A stretch of 41,621 bases of DNA, from positions 1 through 41,621 of the forward strand of contig CAKZQC010000011.1 in NCBI GenBank assembly GCA_937139495.1. Reading direction: 5' to 3'. Below, in pieces: positions 17,302-26,000 of the stretch. The position numbers and the translations under genes are program-made. The notes below the pieces were generated by a model. The model was not told the origin of the DNA. It was given only the letters and a program-made list of their open reading frames with translations, and ran no database searches. Numbering within the stretch: position 1 is the first letter of the stretch; each line of letters opens with the position of its first letter. The DNA comes from an uncultured Saprospiraceae bacterium. GTDB taxonomy: Bacteria; Bacteroidota; Bacteroidia; Chitinophagales; Saprospiraceae.

Positions 17302-18057
17302 TTATTTTTTGGTAAAATCAAAAGTGTAAACCAACCCAATATCTACAATGTGAAACAAGGCAAAATTATAAACTTGATCGACACTTGCACCGCCTTCAAT
17401 AATACGATAACCTAATTTAATTTCTAGCGGATCCAATATTTTGTAAGTCGCACCTAGAAAGACATCTTCGGCTCTACCTTGTGGACCTACTAGAGCATCT
17501 CCTTTGAGTAGAAAGGCTAGTTTTTCGATGGGCATATATTTCAATTCAAAACTAATCAACGGGACAAAACCCAAGTCGGTATCATCTGCTGTTACGTTGC
17601 CTTGTGTCAAGGCAATACGAGCATCACGCATGAGTAAGGAAGCACCCAAGCCAAAACGAATTTTAGGCTTACGAACAATATTATAGCGATAGCTCAAACG
17701 ATAGGTATTGAACTCGTAACGTCCGTCAATATCGTCTCCACTAAATACTTTGCCTGCAAAATCAATCGTCTGATCTTTGAAACTACTGTAATTGACTTGG
17801 AGTGGTGCAGCCGTGAGCTGTATGGCGTGGCGGTCAATAATTGTATAGGTCAATTCTGCTCGAATAAACGAATTGAAGTCGGGTGCCTTGAAGTCATTGG
17901 TCAGCGAATATAAAGTGCCTTTATCGTTGTCGCCATTGGGCGTACGGACATCATTATATTGATTGAATACTAAGCCTGATTCTACGGCTATTCGAAGTTG
18001 TGCTTGGGTAGTAGTGGCTACACAGAAGCTCATAAAAAAGAAGAGATACTTGGTCAT
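17302..18057 (-). CDS. outer-membrane beta-barrel protein
   Basis: 251 residues. A signal peptide (MTKYLFFFMSFCVATTTQAQ) is followed by alternating hydrophobic/polar strands ending in an aromatic-rich final strand (FHIVDIGLVYTFDFTKK), the usual form of a small outer-membrane barrel. Strand segments such as FNTYRLSYRYNIV, IRFGLGASLLMRD and LEIKLGYRIIEGG support this. Ligand and role are unknown. It is separated by 91 bases from the glycan genes upstream and by 2 bases from the TspO-like gene downstream, suggesting a two-gene unit. Confidence 0.75.
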   Translation of the reverse strand: MTKYLFFFMSFCVATTTQAQLRIAVESGLVFNQYNDVRTPNGDNDKGTLYSLTNDFKAPDFNSFIRAELTYTIIDRHAIQLTAAPLQVNYSSFKDQTIDFAGKVFSGDDIDGRYEFNTYRLSYRYNIVRKPKIRFGLGASLLMRDARIALTQGNVTADDTDLGFVPLISFELKYMPIEKLAFLLKGDALVGPQGRAEDVFLGATYKILDPLEIKLGYRIIEGGASVDQVYNFALFHIVDIGLVYTFDFTKK

Positions 18058-18148
18058 AATAATTGTTTTTGTTTGTCATGATAACATCAATAAGCTGTTT
18101 TTTGTTGATGAATAAGCAAAGCAGGGTACAAAAACATTAGACATGCTT
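18058..18148. other. short intergenic stretch with a MITE-2-like end
   Basis: ATTAGACATGCT at about 18137-18148, directly after the stop of the epimerase gene, matches the inner part of the right terminal repeat of MITE 2 (GTTAGACATGCT) in 11 of 12 positions. No partner repeat is visible, so it is a solo end or chance. A weak stem (CATCAA at 18085-18090, TTGATG at 18105-18110) is also present. Confidence 0.3.
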
Positions 18149-19078
18149 TTAGGGCATTTCTTGCAACCAATCCCAAGTTATTGCCAAACCTTCTTCTAGT
18201 GCTACCTGAGGTTTCCAGTCAAAAGCCTGCTGGATTTTTTGATTGTCCAATACATTGACAGGAACGTCAAAACTACGACTTGGCAAGTAGTTGATTTGTA
18301 TAGGTTGGGGGCTTATTTTTTTGAAGATTGTCAGTATTTCATTGAGTGAATGCCCTTTGCCAGCACCCAAATTAAACAGTTTTTCTTTGCCTTGATACTC
18401 AATAGATTTGGCAACAGCGGTGGCAATGTCTTTGACATAAATATAATCTCTGACAGCAGAACCATCGCCCCATATTTCTATAGATTGTTGTTGTTGCATT
18501 TTTTGCAACCAAATACCAATCACACCTTGACCTTTGGTTAGGTTTTGACGAGTGCCATAAGCATTGGCTACTCTCAATATGGTATAATCTAAACCATGAT
18601 TTTTATAAAAAAAATGAACATAGCGTTCCATCGCCATTTTGGAAATACCATAGGCAGAAATAGGGCGCAAAGGGTGGGTTTCTTTGATGGGAGTATATTC
18701 GGGAACACCATACAACGCTCCTCCCGTAGAAACGAAAATGACTTTTTTGATGCCTGCAGCTACGGCAGCTTCTAGCAGATGAATGCCTCCAATTATATTG
18801 GTTTGGGCATCGTGTGCAGGGTTGTCGGAGGCATCTTGTGGTACCGAAGACCAAGCCAGATGAGCCAAAAAATCAATGCCAGCCAAGGCTCTTTCCATCA
18901 GTTTTTGATTGCCAAAGTCTCCTCTAATAATCTTGATTTGAGGAGCAAAAGGCAAAATATTATCATGAATAGTAGAACTGGTCGTCAAGACAGTAATTTG
19001 ATGCCCCAATTGTAGCAATTCTTCTACAATATGAGAACCAATAAAACCTGAACCACCGGTGACTAATATATTTGCCAT
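18149..19078 (-). CDS. NAD-dependent epimerase/dehydratase (extended SDR), UDP-sugar 4-epimerase-like
   Basis: 309 residues. The NAD-binding segment is VTGGSGFIGSH at the N-terminus. The catalytic Ser/Thr region is VSTGGALYG and the YxxxK motif is YGISK (about residues 140-146). Family features LRVANAYG and VRDYIYVKDIATAV follow. The length and motifs fit UDP-glucose/UDP-HexNAc 4-epimerases and related dehydratases; the substrate cannot be told. It is the last gene of the glycan run read leftwards from 24296 and is 37 bases after a glycosyltransferase. If the divergent dehydrogenase makes UDP-GlcNAcA, this enzyme could be the TviC-like 4-epimerase; that is inference. Confidence 0.88.
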   Translation of the reverse strand: MANILVTGGSGFIGSHIVEELLQLGHQITVLTTSSTIHDNILPFAPQIKIIRGDFGNQKLMERALAGIDFLAHLAWSSVPQDASDNPAHDAQTNIIGGIHLLEAAVAAGIKKVIFVSTGGALYGVPEYTPIKETHPLRPISAYGISKMAMERYVHFFYKNHGLDYTILRVANAYGTRQNLTKGQGVIGIWLQKMQQQQSIEIWGDGSAVRDYIYVKDIATAVAKSIEYQGKEKLFNLGAGKGHSLNEILTIFKKISPQPIQINYLPSRSFDVPVNVLDNQKIQQAFDWKPQVALEEGLAITWDWLQEMP

Positions 19079-19115
19079 AATCTATTTTTGACTGCTTGTG
19101 TGGCAATAGAATTGC

Positions 19116-20357
19116 CTAATATTGTTGGATTGCTTCTTCCAATGCCTGAACCGAATTTTGAATGCCACGATGCTTGATAGCGGCAGCTCTGCATCTTGCT
19201 CGCAAGGTGTCTTTGTTTTCGTACATCAACTCTTTTAGCTTAGGCAATGGTGCTTCAAAATCAGCATCGGATAAACTATCGAATACCACGCCTACATTTT
19301 CTTTTTTTGCCATAATGTCGTCGTCTGCTACGCCTTTGGTGACAATAAAAGGAATGCCACAAGATAAGTAGTTGCCAATCTTGACAGGCGTGCGATACTT
19401 TTGAGAATCGAGTGGCGGAATAGCGACCAATCCCATATCGCAAGCAGAAATATAACTTTGAATTTCTGCATAAGGAATCTTGTTAAGTACCAAAAAATCG
19501 TTGGTGTCCAAACCTGCTTTTTCGTAAGCGTTTACAATACCCTGTGTTTCGTTAGGACTAATCGTAAAAATGAAAATATTAGGATCAAAATCAATTAGTT
19601 TTTTGAGGTAGTTTGCTACTTCTGCTTCATTGTAATAAATGCCTTCGAACTTACCCAAGTAGAGCATGACATATTTATCGGAAGGAATATTGTAAGTTGT
19701 TCGGATTTGATTTCTTTCTGCTTCGCTGTATTCAAATTTTTGGGGGTCAATACTAATTGGAACACGATTGATGTGTCCTTTTACTTGCCATTTTTTTAGC
19801 AACTCGACGGTATAAATAGTCGGAGCGGTAATGTAGGTAGAAGCTTTGGCGGTGCGATATTCCAAATTGCTTAGAATGCGATATTTGAGCGATTTTTCCG
19901 ACCAAATGCCAAACTCTTTCATGTACAAACTATGTGGCTCAAAACAGAAGGTAATGAGTTCCAAATTCAATAATTTGGAAACAACATAACAATAGGTACT
20001 TGCCATGACTAAAGAGCCAATTATTTTTTTTGCGTTATGCTTGCGCTTAACCTTCCAGACGGCTAGCACGAATAAAAAAATGCTGTAAATCTTCTTTAAT
20101 ATAATCAAACGTCCCTTGCGATACTGCATGGGGTGCCACACAATACCCAATTGCGCCAGCTCCTTCTTTTTGGCTATTTGCTCTGCTTCGGATAGGGCAT
20201 AGGCTTCATGCTCCTCTGTGAAGATATGAAAAATATAGCCCTCGTTTTGAGCTTGATAAGCTTTGGTGTATTCATAAAATAACCCTTGAAACAAAGGATC
20301 CAATAAACTCTGGATAGAGAATACAATAATAGCTTCTGGTGGTTGATTATTACGCAT
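19116..20357 (-). CDS. GT-B fold glycosyltransferase (GT4-like)
   Basis: 413 residues without signal peptide. The N-terminal half holds a basic, possibly membrane-associated segment (LIILKKIYSIFLFVLAVWKVKRK). The C-terminal half shows VMLYLGKFEGIYYNEAE, then FIFTISPNETQG, FLVLNKIPYAEIQSYISACD, PVKIGNYLSCGIPFIVTKGV, the nucleotide-sugar-binding region of GT4-type enzymes; the usual E-x7-E is altered here to K-x-x-N/YLSCG. It should transfer a sugar to a growing lipid-linked glycan on the cytoplasmic face. Donor and acceptor are unknown. It lies 14 bases after the 2OG oxygenase gene in the same operon. Confidence 0.82.
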   Translation of the reverse strand: MRNNQPPEAIIVFSIQSLLDPLFQGLFYEYTKAYQAQNEGYIFHIFTEEHEAYALSEAEQIAKKKELAQLGIVWHPMQYRKGRLIILKKIYSIFLFVLAVWKVKRKHNAKKIIGSLVMASTYCYVVSKLLNLELITFCFEPHSLYMKEFGIWSEKSLKYRILSNLEYRTAKASTYITAPTIYTVELLKKWQVKGHINRVPISIDPQKFEYSEAERNQIRTTYNIPSDKYVMLYLGKFEGIYYNEAEVANYLKKLIDFDPNIFIFTISPNETQGIVNAYEKAGLDTNDFLVLNKIPYAEIQSYISACDMGLVAIPPLDSQKYRTPVKIGNYLSCGIPFIVTKGVADDDIMAKKENVGVVFDSLSDADFEAPLPKLKELMYENKDTLRARCRAAAIKHRGIQNSVQALEEAIQQY

Positions 20358-20371
20358 TAGGTGGTAGAATC

Positions 20372-21157
20372 TTATTTTTTAGAACCTTTTATTCGCTCCA
20401 ATAGGGCATTGAAACCCGAAAAAATATTTTTGACTTTGCCTTTGGCTCCTGTAGTGTTTACATAGACCGTGTTGTGTTCGTCTGCCAATTCGTGTGCAGG
20501 GCGAGAGTCGGTATAATAATAAGTAGCTAAGGATTTTCGATTGATTTCTTTTGGCGTTTGCAATGGGTGAGGGTGACCATGATAAGAAATTTGATTGGTC
20601 TCGAACATTGCCAAACGATTGAATAAAGGGGCAATTTTTTCTAAGCAATCTTTTTTGCCATCTTGAAGATCCCACAGTTCAAGGTAACCTTTGTATTCCT
20701 CTTTCCAATCCTTGTTCATATACACCAAAATATTTAGCCTTCTATGTTTTTTGGTAGTAGGGTGAATATTGTAATCAATATGTACATCTAGAAATGCTCC
20801 TGAAATAGATTGGTGCAATCCACCACCAAATAATTCGGTATCTCCCTGCAAACCTTCGATACCTGTTATCTCGCTCATCAACTGCAAGAATTTAGGGTCA
20901 TTGAGTTCCTGAAATACTCGATCAAAAATAGAATCCTGTTCAAATTTTCGTTTCTGGAATTTCTTCTTTTGATTAATGTAGGTAGTGTTCTCCCATTCGC
21001 CTTTCCAAGGGTCAGGATAATTGGTCAATAATTCTTCGGCTTTATCCGTATGCAAGAAATTATCTAAATACAGATAACGAAAAGGTTTTTTGCTATTCCA
21101 TTCGTCTTGAATAGCTTGTTTCTCGTCTTGGATTCTTTTTATATTAATAAATTCCAT
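20372..21157 (-). CDS. 2-oxoglutarate/Fe(II)-dependent oxygenase in a glycan operon
   Basis: 261 residues. The double-stranded beta-helix core is seen in FGGGLHQSISGAFLDVHID (H-x-D iron ligands), RRLNILVYMNKDW, GYLELWD, and the distal iron His in SYHGHPHPL, followed by NRKSLATYYY, whose Arg binds the 2OG carboxylate. The pattern is that of prolyl-4-hydroxylase-like enzymes (2OG-Fe(II)_Oxy_3). It lies between glycosyltransferase genes with gaps of 18 and 14 bases, so its substrate is likely a sugar, lipid carrier or nucleotide sugar and not protein proline, but this is inference from context. Confidence 0.85.
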   Translation of the reverse strand: MEFINIKRIQDEKQAIQDEWNSKKPFRYLYLDNFLHTDKAEELLTNYPDPWKGEWENTTYINQKKKFQKRKFEQDSIFDRVFQELNDPKFLQLMSEITGIEGLQGDTELFGGGLHQSISGAFLDVHIDYNIHPTTKKHRRLNILVYMNKDWKEEYKGYLELWDLQDGKKDCLEKIAPLFNRLAMFETNQISYHGHPHPLQTPKEINRKSLATYYYTDSRPAHELADEHNTVYVNTTGAKGKVKNIFSGFNALLERIKGSKK

Positions 21158-21175
21158 AGTGTCTTAATTGATTGA

Positions 21176-22057
21176 TTATACTTTGAAAATCTTCTGGATA
21201 ACCTTTTTTGCAGCAGGAGGATAGACCCAAATAGCTTTCAATAAATATGTTGCGCCTTTCCATTTGTTGTGACCATCGCCCCACCAAGAAGCCCCTACAA
21301 TCATATACATATTAGAGAAGCAAAGGTTTCTGAAGGCTTTGGATTCAAATAATTTATTTTTTTCTGCCAAGTGGTATGCCCTCAGAGCATCTTTTTCCAT
21401 TACCGCTATATTGCTGTGCATATTTTGGCTATGAATACGATATTGCCAAGTTACTTTTGCTACTCGCCCAATCAAATATTGACTAGCCACCCGAAAGAAA
21501 AATTCTTGGTCGGCAGCATTGCTCAATTCCAAATCAAACAAACCGACTTTTTCGATGACGGTACGCTTGACCAAAATACTACTTGGAGTAGGAATACAAG
21601 TCCCTTGCCAGCTCAACAAGTCATGCAGTAATTGTCCTTCTTTTCCCTGTTTGGTTTCGCCTGTTGGGACAGAATTTTCGTCAATGATTGCCAAATCAGA
21701 ATGCACCAATCCATAAGCAGGATTGCTTTCAAATTTAGCAATTTTCAATTGCAAGTTATTGGCAAACCAAACATCATCGGCATCTAAAAAAGCGACAAAT
21801 TCGCCTTTCGACTTGCTGAATCCATGATTGCGAGCAGCAGCTACACCTGCATTTTTTTGCTTAATATATTGTACTCGATTATCAGCAGCTACAAGCGGTG
21901 CTATGGCTTGTTCTTGTCCATCGGGCGAGCCATCATCTACAATCAATAGCTCCCAATTTTGGTGCGTTTGATCAAAGACAGATTGTACCGTTTCTGCCAA
22001 ATATTTTTCGGCTTTGTAAGCTGGTATAATGACCGATACCAAAGGTGAATTTGACAC
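21176..22057 (-). CDS. GT2 family glycosyltransferase
   Basis: 293 residues. The GT-A fold is plain: VSVIIPAYKAEKYLAETVQSV, ELLIVDDGSPDG, KNAGVAAARNHGF, and the metal-binding DxD in VAFLDADDVWF, then NAADQEFFFRVA in the acceptor-binding part. No membrane segment is present. It adds a single sugar from a nucleotide donor in the surface-glycan pathway of this operon. The next upstream gene ends 2 bases before its start, so translation is probably coupled. Confidence 0.93.
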   Translation of the reverse strand: MSNSPLVSVIIPAYKAEKYLAETVQSVFDQTHQNWELLIVDDGSPDGQEQAIAPLVAADNRVQYIKQKNAGVAAARNHGFSKSKGEFVAFLDADDVWFANNLQLKIAKFESNPAYGLVHSDLAIIDENSVPTGETKQGKEGQLLHDLLSWQGTCIPTPSSILVKRTVIEKVGLFDLELSNAADQEFFFRVASQYLIGRVAKVTWQYRIHSQNMHSNIAVMEKDALRAYHLAEKNKLFESKAFRNLCFSNMYMIVGASWWGDGHNKWKGATYLLKAIWVYPPAAKKVIQKIFKV

Positions 22058-22059
22058 AA

Positions 22060-23199
22060 TTATGTAAGGTTAGGCGTATGTTCTTCAATAATTTTGCTAG
22101 CATCTGACAGGACATTCTCAAAGGTATATTTGCGAGCGTGGTCGATGCGCAGGTGTTCGATTTCTGCGGCTTCGCCATGTTCCAAAAATGTAGCAATCAT
22201 ATCCAATTGCTTGTCTCCATCATTGTCCATATACATGATATTGCCAAGGTCTTTGTATTCGCTAAAAATAGGACCAAAAACAGGTTTGCCTTGTGTCAAA
22301 TAGACCAGTGTTTTGTGATGGTGTACGGTATTGGCGTGATACTCCATGTCCATAAACGAAATACAAAGTTTCGCTTTTTTGATGTAATTTTTGAGCGTTT
22401 TGAAATGTCGAGACCCAATACTGTGCATATTGGCGTATTTTTTCTGCTCAAATATACGTTGGGCAGCAGCCAAATCCTGCTCCTTGATAGGGCGATGATA
22501 TAGCTTGACAGGTCCTACAAAAACAAACGGCAAATCAGGAAAACGCAACAGGGCTTTTTCGAGTAGCGAAAAATCCATGCGGTGGTCGATAACGCCCACA
22601 TAAACGGCATAGTCGGTTAGCTCAATATCCAAATTGTCTAAATCGGCTTGCTTGGTCTCAAATTCTTCGGACGAAATACCATGTGGTACGACGTGTTTTG
22701 GAGCCGTATATTTGGTGTAATCATCTAAAAAACGTTGGGAAGTAGCAAACAAAAAGTCAGAATGCTGACACAATTCATGTTCACCCAAATACTGGAAATA
22801 GTAATAATCTACGCAGTGATAAATCCCCATTTTGGCACCCAATAACTTAGGGTTATATAACCGCAAGGGGTCAAATGCCCAAACAATATAGTCGGTAATT
22901 CCCTTGTCGTGAAAATACTTTTGTAGGTGTTTGGACACCATTTTATTGTTTTTGCGAATCAGCCAGTCATTGCGCAAAGGTAGAAAATTGCCATAATCAA
23001 TATAATGCAAATTTTCGTTGTAGCTCCCTTCCGATATAGGATTGTTAACCAAATTGCTAGGGCTGTATTTGGTAGGTGGATTGATAAAATAAACTTGATT
23101 ATGCTTCGACAATTCGTAAGCATAATTTTGTTTGGAATACCACAAGTCGCCCCAAGGCTCATTGGAAGTCACTAAAATTGTTTGGTTTTTTAACTGCAT
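22060..23199 (-). CDS. glycosyltransferase, GT-B type (TuaH-like)
   Basis: 379 residues. The start MQLKNQTILVTSNEPWGDLW resembles a group of Bacteroidota glycosyltransferases related to teichuronic-acid TuaH. Later segments include VWAFDPLRLYNPKLLG, GIYHCVDYYYFQYLG, YAVYVGVIDHRMDFSLLEKA, LPFVFVGPVKLY and VHHHKTLVYLTQGKPVFGP, consistent with two Rossmann-like domains. Its ATG overlaps the end of the 2-epimerase gene by 10 bases, so the two are coupled. Donor sugar is unknown. Confidence 0.82.
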   Translation of the reverse strand: MQLKNQTILVTSNEPWGDLWYSKQNYAYELSKHNQVYFINPPTKYSPSNLVNNPISEGSYNENLHYIDYGNFLPLRNDWLIRKNNKMVSKHLQKYFHDKGITDYIVWAFDPLRLYNPKLLGAKMGIYHCVDYYYFQYLGEHELCQHSDFLFATSQRFLDDYTKYTAPKHVVPHGISSEEFETKQADLDNLDIELTDYAVYVGVIDHRMDFSLLEKALLRFPDLPFVFVGPVKLYHRPIKEQDLAAAQRIFEQKKYANMHSIGSRHFKTLKNYIKKAKLCISFMDMEYHANTVHHHKTLVYLTQGKPVFGPIFSEYKDLGNIMYMDNDGDKQLDMIATFLEHGEAAEIEHLRIDHARKYTFENVLSDASKIIEEHTPNLT

Positions 23200-24296
23200 G
23201 ATTGAGCATCAATTTTTAGAAGTTGAAAAATCAATCGCTCGGCTGTATGTCCATCCCAAAGCAAAGGCACGTTGCCTTTTTTCCAAGTATTGTTATTCAA
23301 TACACTAAAGGCGTTTATAATATTTTGTGGCTCAATTCCAATCAGTTCATTGGTACCCATCGTGATGGTTTCGGGGCGTTCTGTGTTTTCTCTTAGTGTC
23401 AAGCAAGGAACACCCAAGTAAGTCGTCTCCTCTTGGATTCCACCAGAATCTGTCAATACTGCGGCAGCATGCTTCACCAAATAAATGAACTCCAAATAGC
23501 GAAGTGGCTCTACCATATAGATATTATCTGGAAGTTTGCCAATAGCTTGCAATTGTTTTTGGGTGCGTGGGTGTGCTGGAAAAACAACAGGTTTTCCTTT
23601 GGCTTGCTCTCCGAGCAATTGTATCAATTCTTGCAGCGATTTTTCTTCATCTACATTAGAAGGGCGGTGGAGTGTCATCAAGTAATAACTTTTGTCACTC
23701 AAATCGAGGGTCTTCCACACAGGTGGCTGTTGGAGTTTTTTTAGATTGGAACACAAAGAGTCAATCATTACATTGCCCACCAAATGAATATTGGCAGGGT
23801 CGCAACCCATTTTGATCAATTTGTAACCTGCTTCAGGAGTAGTCGTAAAGAAAATATCGGCAATCGAATCGGTCACCATTCTATTAATTTCTTCGGGCAT
23901 ACGCATATCATACGAGCGCAAGCCAGCTTCTACATGAATGACTTTTATTTGCATTTTTTTAGCAACCAAGGTACACGCCATCGTAGAATTGACATCACCG
24001 ACTACCAGTAGATAATCGCAAGGGTGATTTAGAAGTTCTTGCTCGAAAGCAATCATGATTTTGGCAGTCTGTACGGCATGACTTCCAGAGCCTACTTCTA
24101 GATTGGCATCAGGGTGCGGAATATTAAGATCATCAAAAAAGTACTTACTTAATTTTTCGTCGTAATGCTGTCCTGTATGTACCAAACGGTATTCAATTTG
24201 GTGGTCAGTTTCTTGAGTTATTTTTTTGATGGCATGAATAATAGGAGCTATTTTCATGAAATTGGGACGCGCCCCAGCTACTAAAGTAATCTTCAT
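23190..24296 (-). CDS. wecB: non-hydrolysing UDP-HexNAc 2-epimerase (WecB/WbpI family)
   Basis: 368 residues, the usual length. Family motifs are all present: VAGARPNFMKIAP at the N-terminus, LVHTGQHYDEKLS, VVGDVNSTMACTLVA, IHVEAGLRSYDMRMPEEINR, the UDP-binding VFPAHPRTQKQ and LTDSGGIQEETTYLGVP. The basal reaction is UDP-GlcNAc to UDP-ManNAc (WecB); close relatives such as WbpI act on UDP-diacetamido-glucuronate instead, and sequence reading alone cannot separate them. It is the first gene of the minus-strand glycan operon and diverges from a UDP-sugar dehydrogenase, which together would give a UDP-ManNAc-type uronic acid. Confidence 0.93.
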   Translation of the reverse strand: MKITLVAGARPNFMKIAPIIHAIKKITQETDHQIEYRLVHTGQHYDEKLSKYFFDDLNIPHPDANLEVGSGSHAVQTAKIMIAFEQELLNHPCDYLLVVGDVNSTMACTLVAKKMQIKVIHVEAGLRSYDMRMPEEINRMVTDSIADIFFTTTPEAGYKLIKMGCDPANIHLVGNVMIDSLCSNLKKLQQPPVWKTLDLSDKSYYLMTLHRPSNVDEEKSLQELIQLLGEQAKGKPVVFPAHPRTQKQLQAIGKLPDNIYMVEPLRYLEFIYLVKHAAAVLTDSGGIQEETTYLGVPCLTLRENTERPETITMGTNELIGIEPQNIINAFSVLNNNTWKKGNVPLLWDGHTAERLIFQLLKIDAQSCS

Positions 24297-24542
24297 AATA
24301 TACAGGTATCTTTTTTTTTGATGCAGAATGAATCACAACAAAAGTAAAATAATTTTGTAGAACCTAAGCGAAAAGGATTAGACTTTATGACGAATTGATG
24401 AACCAGAGGTCATTAAGTCGGGTAATAAACACAAAATTTATCAACTATCATTTAGTTTTTTGAGTAGGATTTAGGACTTTTGTGTCATGGCAACTACTTT
24501 TATGCCATTCGATTCATCGAAAATAACCATATAATATATACT
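24297..24542. promoter_or_regulatory. divergent promoter region between the two sugar-nucleotide genes
   Basis: On the minus strand TACTTTTG (plus 24339-24346) matches the -7 consensus TAnnTTTG, 43 bases before the 2-epimerase ATG. On the plus strand GACTTTTG (24475-24482) is a 7-of-8 match before the dehydrogenase ATG at 24543. Neither has a perfect -33 TTTG at 19 bases. Assignments are tentative. Confidence 0.4.
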
Positions 24543-25835
24543 ATGTATCAGCAGTTAATCAAGAAAGAAAAAAAAATAGCCGTCATTGGGTTAGGTTATG
24601 TAGGCTTACCAATCGCCTTAGCTTTTGCTCGCAAATTGAGTGTCATTGGTTTTGATATCAATGCCGAACGAGTAGAGCAGATGAAAAAAAACATTGACCC
24701 TTCCAAGGAATTAGAGTCTAGTGCGTTTGATAATTGCGATATTACGTTTACCGCCAATATTGACGACCTCAAAGAGGCTAGTTTTTATGTAGTGGCTGTT
24801 CCTACGCCAATTGATGCTTCTCGTACGCCCAATCTTCGCCCACTATTATCGGCTTCCGAAACAGTCGCCAAGGTGATTAGTAAGGGGGATTATGTAGTGT
24901 ATGAATCGACTGTTTATCCAGGGTGTACAGAGGAGGATTGTTTGCCTGTAATAGAAAAAGCAACAGGACTGACTCGCAAAAAAGACTTTATGTTTGGCTA
25001 TTCGCCAGAGCGTATCAATCCAGGAGACAAGGAGCGAACCATCGAAAAAATTATAAAAGTAGTATCGGGCTGTTGTGACGAATCGTTAGATGTCATCGCC
25101 AAGGTATATGAATTGATTATTGATGCAGGGGTACATCGTGCCACGACAGTCAAGGTAGCAGAAGCTGCCAAAGTAATCGAAAATACACAACGTGACCTCA
25201 ATATTGCTTTGATGAACGAGTTGTCGATTATTTTTGACAAAATGGATATTTCTACTACTGATGTACTCGAAGCAGCAGGCACCAAATGGAATTTTCTGAA
25301 ATTCTACCCAGGGCTAGTCGGCGGACATTGTATTGGTGTAGATCCTTACTACTTGACGTACAAGGCTCAGAAGTTGGGCTATACGCCACAGGTGATTTTG
25401 AGCGGAAGAAGAATTAATGATGGTATGTCTAACCATGTAGCGACCAAGTTGGTGCAAATGTTATTGCAGGAAGGCAAAGACCCTAAATCGTGCAATGTAC
25501 TGTTGATGGGTGTGACGTTCAAGGAGAATGTATCGGATATTCGCAACTCCAAAGTAGCTGATGTCGTGACAGCATTACAAGACTTTACGATCAATGTAGA
25601 TGTGGTTGATCCGCACGCAGATAGCGACGAAGTGAAGCACGAATATGGTTTTGGTCTTATCGAAAAACCAAACAAAAAATATGATGCGATTATTGTAGCG
25701 GTAGCACATGAAGAATACAAAATATTGGATAAATCCTACTTTGAGTCTATCAGTAAGGCAAGCCCAATTATTGTAGATCTCAAAAACTTATACAACAAAT
25801 CTGCTTTAACAGGTTGTACCGTTTGGGGACTGTAA
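24543..25835 (+). CDS. UDP-sugar (UDP-HexNAc) 6-dehydrogenase, WbpO/TviB/WecC type
   Basis: 430 residues from the ATG at 24543; an in-frame TTG at 24480 is an upstream extension unlike the family. The NAD domain is KIAVIGLGYVGLPIALAFA with FDIN after strand two. Further motifs are VVAVPTPID, YESTVYPGCTEE, FGYSPERINPGD, the catalytic Cys region GLVGGHCIGVDPYYLT and GVTFKENVSDIRNSK. These define the UDP-glucose/UDP-HexNAc dehydrogenase superfamily, which oxidises C6 to a carboxylate in two NAD steps. The closest resemblance is the WbpO/TviB branch (UDP-GlcNAc or UDP-GalNAc). It is divergent from the 2-epimerase operon, probably sharing a regulatory region. Confidence 0.93.
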   Translation: MYQQLIKKEKKIAVIGLGYVGLPIALAFARKLSVIGFDINAERVEQMKKNIDPSKELESSAFDNCDITFTANIDDLKEASFYVVAVPTPIDASRTPNLRPLLSASETVAKVISKGDYVVYESTVYPGCTEEDCLPVIEKATGLTRKKDFMFGYSPERINPGDKERTIEKIIKVVSGCCDESLDVIAKVYELIIDAGVHRATTVKVAEAAKVIENTQRDLNIALMNELSIIFDKMDISTTDVLEAAGTKWNFLKFYPGLVGGHCIGVDPYYLTYKAQKLGYTPQVILSGRRINDGMSNHVATKLVQMLLQEGKDPKSCNVLLMGVTFKENVSDIRNSKVADVVTALQDFTINVDVVDPHADSDEVKHEYGFGLIEKPNKKYDAIIVAVAHEEYKILDKSYFESISKASPIIVDLKNLYNKSALTGCTVWGL

Positions 25836-25871
25836 ACATCAAAGCTGTTTGAAAAATAGAAATAAAACGAG

Positions 25872-25912
25872 AGGGGCTGTACATTTTATAATGTTCAGCC
25901 CCTTGTTTTGTA
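25872..25912 (+). terminator. intrinsic terminator after the UDP-sugar dehydrogenase
   Basis: AGGGGCTG (25872-25879) pairs with CAGCCCCT (25896-25903), and the stem extends inward through ACAT/ATGT with one mismatch. A T-rich stretch follows. It lies 37 bases after the stop codon. Confidence 0.82.
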
Positions 25913-26000
25913 TGTTTATTGCCTTAAATAGGCAAAAAATGTTAAATTTACTAGCAACAAAAAAGAGCACAATCCTTATCCAAGATTAGAACAGTAAATT

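Noticed and set aside
24480..24542. TTG start of the UDP-sugar dehydrogenase
   Set aside because: The 21 extra residues are unlike the family and overlap the promoter-like element; the ATG at 24543 gives the normal N-terminus.
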